This document shows, piece by piece, positions 60,728 through 64,000 of a stretch of 64,000 nucleotides of DNA. The stretch's first letter is position 1, and the number at the start of each line of letters is the position of its first letter. The notes under the pieces were generated by a model. That model did no database searches. It had not been told where the DNA came from and saw only the letters and a list, made by a program, of their open reading frames with translations. Source of the stretch: QQWI01 sp964522015 (GTDB lineage Bacteria; Bacillota; Clostridia; Peptostreptococcales; Acidaminobacteraceae); contig CAZFST010000007.1 of NCBI GenBank assembly GCA_964522015.1, positions 75,410 to 139,409 of the forward strand, in the 5' to 3' direction. The position numbers and the translations under genes were made by a program.

Positions 60728-60755
60728 TTATCATTGTCTGACGTTATCATTGTCT
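60728..60755. repeat. Tandem AGACAATGATAA repeat at the kinase stop codon
   Basis: TTATCATTGTCT occurs at 60728-60739 and 60744-60755 (16-bp period) and again at 62943-62954 upstream of the cupin gene. Confidence 0.7.
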
Positions 60756-62518
60756 GATGCTTTGTTTGCCACTTGAATCGGTATTTCAATTACAACACCA
60801 AAGCCCTTTTTCAAGTTCATCACTTCAATGGACCCACCTAGGGTTTTGACAACAGCATTATATACAATATGCATCCCTAAACCCGAACTGCCTTTATGTT
60901 TTTTGGTGGTGAAAAATGGGGTGAAGAGTTTCTCCCGACTTTCCTCTGTTAGACCAACACCTGAGTCTTGATAACTAATCCTTACATATCCCGGCTGACC
61001 CTTTTCAACCACAACCATAATTTTGCCTTCTTGTTTGCCATCAAACCCATGAACAACTGAGTTATTAATCAAATTAGTCATAATTTGAGAAATAGCCCCA
61101 GGGTATGTGTAGAGCCTGATTTCAGGATCCACAGTCAGGGTCAAAAGACTGTCAATTTTCTTGTACTTAGGGCGGATACTGTTAATGATTTCGTCTAGAT
61201 AATGGGCAATATTAATAATACGATACTCTTCAAGGTACTGATCCATACTGACCAGTTTAAAACTTGATACCAGTTCTGAGGACCGTTTTAAGTTATGCCC
61301 CATCAGCTTAAGGGCCTCTGTATTGTCATCCACCAAGCGATCCAGTATTTCACGGGTCAGTTTATCTGTCCCATCAAGGTGGTGACGTTTGAAGGCTTCT
61401 AGATTTTCTTCAATAAAAGAGTATAGGGTAACACAGACCCCTAGGGGTGTGTTGATTTCGTGAGCTAGGCTGGAAACAAGGTCACCAAGGGCAGCCAGTT
61501 TCTCTGTCAAAATCAGCTGTTCCTGTGTGGTTCTTAGATTTTCAAGGGAGTCTTCCAATTGATTATTCAGTAGCTCAAGTTCAGCTTGTTTTTCTTCGAA
61601 TTCAGCCACATATTGCTCCAATATCTCATTGGTATCCCGTAATCTTTGGGTGGTAAAGAGCACATCCTCATTGAGTGTCTCCTTTTGAGAAAGCCATTTA
61701 TCAACAAGCCAAGCCACCCCTACTGAAATAATTAGGGCCACTAGGGCAAAAATCAGTGTGCTGATAGCGATTTTTTGAGTATCTTTTTTCTCTACACTAA
61801 GGCGCCAAGTTTGCTGCAGAACAGGCATATCATAGAATGAAGCATCCGAGGAAACATCGGCATTGGCGTAAATTCGGGACTCCATTTGACCAGTGGAATT
61901 CAATTTGGAAATGGTCAAATGGTAATATTTAAATTCCTTGTTAGCCATCACCTCTTTGAAAAGTTCATCATAATCCAAAACAAGACTAGTCAATCCCCAA
62001 AAACGTTCTGTTCCCTTTTCTTTTGTCACGATCGGGACCCTCAAAACAATCCCCTTGCCCCCTTGCACCAGTTCAACAGGGCCATTAAGCGTTGAAGCTA
62101 AAGTCACCATAGCTTCTAAAATAGTGGCCTTTTGCTCAGGAATCGTTGTCAGATCTAACCCAATGGTTTTTTCATTTCCCTTCAGAGGATATTGGTAACG
62201 GATGGTAGTGTCTTTTAGAAGGGCTATATTTCTAAAAACAGCATCTTCTGGCTTTACTAAATTGTCTAGAAACGGGTCTATCATAGCAGCATCAGTGGTT
62301 TGCGTCATGGCAATAAAAGCATTGACCCCATCAATCAGCCTTAGCCTTGATATTAAGGAAGTTTCCAGTTGAGTCTTGAGAACCATCAACACTTGCATAT
62401 CCCGTTCCTTTTGAATGGCCTTTTCTCGATTATGATCCACCCAAACTAAGGAACTGAACAAGGCGACTAAAAGTATCAATGCAATGAATATACTGGTAAT
62501 GCGCTTGTGATGGTTCAT
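60731..62518 (-). CDS. CHASE-domain sensor histidine kinase
   Basis: The 595-residue protein has an N-terminal membrane helix (about 9-27), a CHASE sensor domain outside the membrane (about 50-230, with RYQYPLKGNEKTIGLDL), a second helix (about 253-275), a coiled coil, an H-box (SLAHEINTPLG, His at about 355) and an ATPase domain (NLINNSVVHG, DSGVGL, GLGMHIV). Its receiver partner is not in the window. It is cotranscribed with cupin and the PAS-AAA activator, which lacks a receiver, so signal transfer may be indirect. Confidence 0.92.
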   Translation of the reverse strand: MNHHKRITSIFIALILLVALFSSLVWVDHNREKAIQKERDMQVLMVLKTQLETSLISRLRLIDGVNAFIAMTQTTDAAMIDPFLDNLVKPEDAVFRNIALLKDTTIRYQYPLKGNEKTIGLDLTTIPEQKATILEAMVTLASTLNGPVELVQGGKGIVLRVPIVTKEKGTERFWGLTSLVLDYDELFKEVMANKEFKYYHLTISKLNSTGQMESRIYANADVSSDASFYDMPVLQQTWRLSVEKKDTQKIAISTLIFALVALIISVGVAWLVDKWLSQKETLNEDVLFTTQRLRDTNEILEQYVAEFEEKQAELELLNNQLEDSLENLRTTQEQLILTEKLAALGDLVSSLAHEINTPLGVCVTLYSFIEENLEAFKRHHLDGTDKLTREILDRLVDDNTEALKLMGHNLKRSSELVSSFKLVSMDQYLEEYRIINIAHYLDEIINSIRPKYKKIDSLLTLTVDPEIRLYTYPGAISQIMTNLINNSVVHGFDGKQEGKIMVVVEKGQPGYVRISYQDSGVGLTEESREKLFTPFFTTKKHKGSSGLGMHIVYNAVVKTLGGSIEVMNLKKGFGVVIEIPIQVANKASDNDNVRQ

Positions 62519-62531
62519 CAGATCCTCCTAC

Positions 62532-62876
62532 TTAAGCATGACCTTCAGTTGGAACAATACATATAAATTTAAAAGTTGTATTCCCGGCATTTTTAAATTG
62601 ATGGTGCATTCCTGCCGGAACAAATGCAAATCCCCCCGCCTTTACAGGATAATCCACACCGTCCATCATCAAGACACCCTCCCCTTCAAGCATATAATTG
62701 ATATGGGGCCAGGGATGGCTATGTTCTGGACTATAACCAGAAGGTTCTAGTTCTACAATCCGCATCACATGGGATTCCCACCCTTCTTCAGGTCCAACTA
62801 AAACTTTCATTGAGGCGTTTTTAACTAAGTCGGAATACATTTTTTTTAGTTCTCTTTCAGATTCGTGTGCTTGCAT
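62532..62876 (-). CDS. Cupin-domain protein
   Basis: The 114-residue single-cupin protein has the first motif H52-x-H54...E64 (EHSHPWPHINYMLEGEG) and a second motif with H91-H92 (PAGMHHQFKNAG), a likely metal site. I use ATG 62876, which follows TTTGGAGG; a longer frame has no ribosome site. It is first in the operon and may bind the operon's signal or substrate. Confidence 0.85.
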   Translation of the reverse strand: MQAHESERELKKMYSDLVKNASMKVLVGPEEGWESHVMRIVELEPSGYSPEHSHPWPHINYMLEGEGVLMMDGVDYPVKAGGFAFVPAGMHHQFKNAGNTTFKFICIVPTEGHA

Positions 62877-62958
62877 CGCGGCCTCCAAACTTATGGTTGA
62901 TGGGTGACATGTATTTAGCCCTTCCAAGTCAATTGATAGCATTTATCATTGTCTATTA

Positions 62959-62985
62959 ATTATACCACAAAATTCGATGACTCAA
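62959..62985 (-). promoter_or_regulatory. Probable promoter of the cupin-kinase-activator operon
   Basis: TATAAT (62959-62964) with TTGAGT 15 bp away (62980-62985). The spacer is short, so it may need an activator. The AGACAATGATAA motif lies just downstream. Confidence 0.5.
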
Positions 62986-63042
62986 CCAAAAACAAAGGGG
63001 GTGTTGCTCATCTAACTATCTAGATTTGCAACAGCCCCTTTC
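62986..63042 (-). terminator. Terminator of the small membrane gene
   Basis: AAGGGGCTGTTGC and GCAACACCCCCTT form a long stem, with T-rich TTGTTTTT behind it on the minus strand. Confidence 0.75.
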
Positions 63043-63138
63043 TCGAATACTATACTGTCATAACTCTGAAATGCGTATATCTATTTTTGCATCACTAATA
63101 TCCGCATAATCTTCTAAAATCGGAATTTACAAAACCCT
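63043..63138. other. Spacer after the small membrane gene
   Basis: About 95 bp between the stop codon at 63139 and the terminator. Only a 22-codon open fragment without start is visible at 63058-63126. Confidence 0.4.
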
Positions 63139-63315
63139 TTATGGATATTGCTTTTTTTTGTATTGGTAGTAAATGTATAAGTAGAAAAAGAACAAAATTG
63201 CCCAAACTAACTTATAAATCAAGAAAAACAATTCATTTTTAGCTGTTAAAATATACAAAAGGAATCCAATTATTAGATATAAGGCGGTAACAAGTATCAT
63301 CTGATTTTTATTCAC
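63139..63315 (-). CDS. Small two-helix membrane protein
   Basis: The 58-residue protein starts at GTG 63315 after GGAGG. Two hydrophobic stretches, MILVTALYLIIGFLLYIL and LIYKLVWAILFFFYLYIYY, are followed by a basic end (KKKQYP). It lies 26 bp after the gene at 63342 and is likely cotranscribed. It resembles immunity or accessory proteins in size, but I do not recognise the family. Confidence 0.7.
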   Translation of the reverse strand: MNKNQMILVTALYLIIGFLLYILTAKNELFFLIYKLVWAILFFFYLYIYYQYKKKQYP

Positions 63316-63341
63316 GGGATCCTCCACTTAATTACAATAAA

Positions 63342-63914
63342 TCACCAAACAACGTCAAACGACCCGTTATTAGGAATCGAATCTTTTGAATCCATAAATT
63401 CTGCAATTAGCATTTGTGGATTCGTTACATAAACAATAAAATTAGCAATGAAAGGGAGGCTGATACCAAGAGCAATAGCTGCCTTTCCAATTAGTTTTGT
63501 TGTTAATGTTCTAATGAATATTTTTTTAAGTTGTTCAGCACCGTATTTTTTTAGTGCAATTGCTACAGTACCGACACCTGTTGCTACAAGTACACCTGTA
63601 ACAATTATATCAATAGTAGCTGCCATATAAGTATTATCAATGTGGATATCTGGAACTGCGCCGACGATATCATCCCAAAGATTTCCCATTGCTCGGTTTT
63701 GAAGTAGAGACACCTTATCAACCTTTTCTAAATTGTGCCTCACACCTTCTTCAAATTCTTTTGCAACTTTCTTGTCTTTAATACTAGCTATTTTCATCTG
63801 TAAGGCTTTTTCTATTGCTTTATCTAAGTCTGCATCACTTATATTTGGCATTTGTTCGAATGAAGTCTTATTCTCGTAATATTTATTCGCTAATTGTGGT
63901 ACTGTTTTTTCCAT
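63342..63914 (-). CDS. Unrecognised protein with two hydrophobic segments
   Basis: The 190-residue protein has a charged helical N-terminal half (1-90) and two hydrophobic segments (about 98-121 and 141-163) joined by a basic segment (KKYGAEQLKKIFIRTLTTK), ending with an acidic/polar tail. ATG 63914 has no Shine-Dalgarno sequence. In-frame codons just upstream would read RVILCCLSQSFA, like a signal peptide end, but meet a stop. So the 5' end may be damaged or misassembled, or the start is elsewhere. A pore-forming or membrane-active role is a guess. Confidence 0.55.
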   Translation of the reverse strand: MEKTVPQLANKYYENKTSFEQMPNISDADLDKAIEKALQMKIASIKDKKVAKEFEEGVRHNLEKVDKVSLLQNRAMGNLWDDIVGAVPDIHIDNTYMAATIDIIVTGVLVATGVGTVAIALKKYGAEQLKKIFIRTLTTKLIGKAAIALGISLPFIANFIVYVTNPQMLIAEFMDSKDSIPNNGSFDVVW

Positions 63915-64000
63915 TGCAAACGATTGACTTAGACAACATAAAATTACCCGAATTATTCATAGCGATTCTAAATTAGAAGGGATCCCATAAAGAGATACCC
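63915..64000. other. Right edge of the window
   Basis: 86 bp without a recognised gene; minus-strand ATG at 63957 opens a 25-codon frame that overlaps the unknown gene in another frame. Confidence 0.4.

Noticed and set aside
63058..63126. 22-codon open fragment after the small membrane gene
   Set aside because: It has no start codon and follows two in-frame stops; too short to call a gene remnant.
1..64000. CRISPR arrays, insertion sequences, prophage or rRNA genes
   Set aside because: No spaced direct-repeat arrays, transposase or integrase genes or rRNA sequence were seen.

Overview
This window is from a low-GC, spore-forming member of the Clostridia (Firmicutes). The evidence is the Firmicute-style ribosomal superoperon with zinc-binding (C+) forms of S4, S14, L33 and L36, the ecfA1-ecfA2-ecfT-truA cassette after rplQ, the gltX-cysS-mrnC-rlmB-rae1-sigH order, the sporulation sigma factor SigH, and strong AAGGAGG ribosome binding sites. 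I cannot resolve family or genus. Two runs of exactly 100 N (37089-37188 and 40641-40740) mark it as a draft scaffold. Both sit in repeats: the second copy of tuf, and a hexanucleotide tract inside cysS.

Nearly everything is read from the minus strand, so transcription runs from high to low coordinates. One gene, at 49890-50270, is on the plus strand. In transcription order the information-processing block is gltX, cysS, mrnC, rlmB, rae1, sigH, tRNA-Thr(GGU), tuf2 (43404-37000); rpmG, secE, nusG, rplK, rplA, rplJ, rplL (36659-33403); rpoB, rpoC (33041-25797); an L7Ae-like protein, rpsL, rpsG, fusA, tuf1 (25604-20917); the S10-spc-alpha superoperon from rpsJ to rplQ (20451-4885), including secY, adk, map and infA; the energy-coupling-factor transporter module and truA; rplM-rpsI; and the 5' part of a LigB/MEMO-like gene running off the left edge. 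Sigma-A promoters with 17-bp spacers can be read in front of rplM, rpsJ, the str operon, rpoB, rplJ, rpmG, sigH, gltX and ilvD. Leaders for L10, L13 and S10, and most of the intrinsic terminators, are also visible.

From 43516 to 55451 lies accessory and metabolic DNA. It holds acylphosphatase, a cysteine-rich protein, a membrane GGDEF-EAL protein whose GGDEF site is degenerate (probably a c-di-GMP phosphodiesterase), a PilZ protein, two fold-type I PLP proteins (one a MocR regulator divergent from the plus-strand gene), a HesB/IscA-like protein, a MacAB-type efflux operon with a palindromic operator, and ilvD behind a promoter-terminator leader.

From 55732 to 62876 is the most system-like part. 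A tightly overlapping five-gene operon encodes a multi-subunit flavin/iron-sulfur dehydrogenase related to HcnABC, opine oxidase and D-hydroxyproline dehydrogenase, with the usual HcnB C-terminal iron-sulfur region carried by separate small genes. It has a near-consensus sigma-54 promoter, a cre-like site and two palindromic candidate enhancer sites. The next operon encodes a cupin, a CHASE-domain histidine kinase and a PAS-AAA-Fis sigma-54 activator, which probably sense the substrate and switch the dehydrogenase on. The right edge carries an unrecognised protein with two hydrophobic segments and a small membrane protein, possibly a toxin and its partner.

The most unusual single feature is the (Ala-Asn)n tract encoded by a GCAAAT hexamer array in the middle of cysteinyl-tRNA synthetase.
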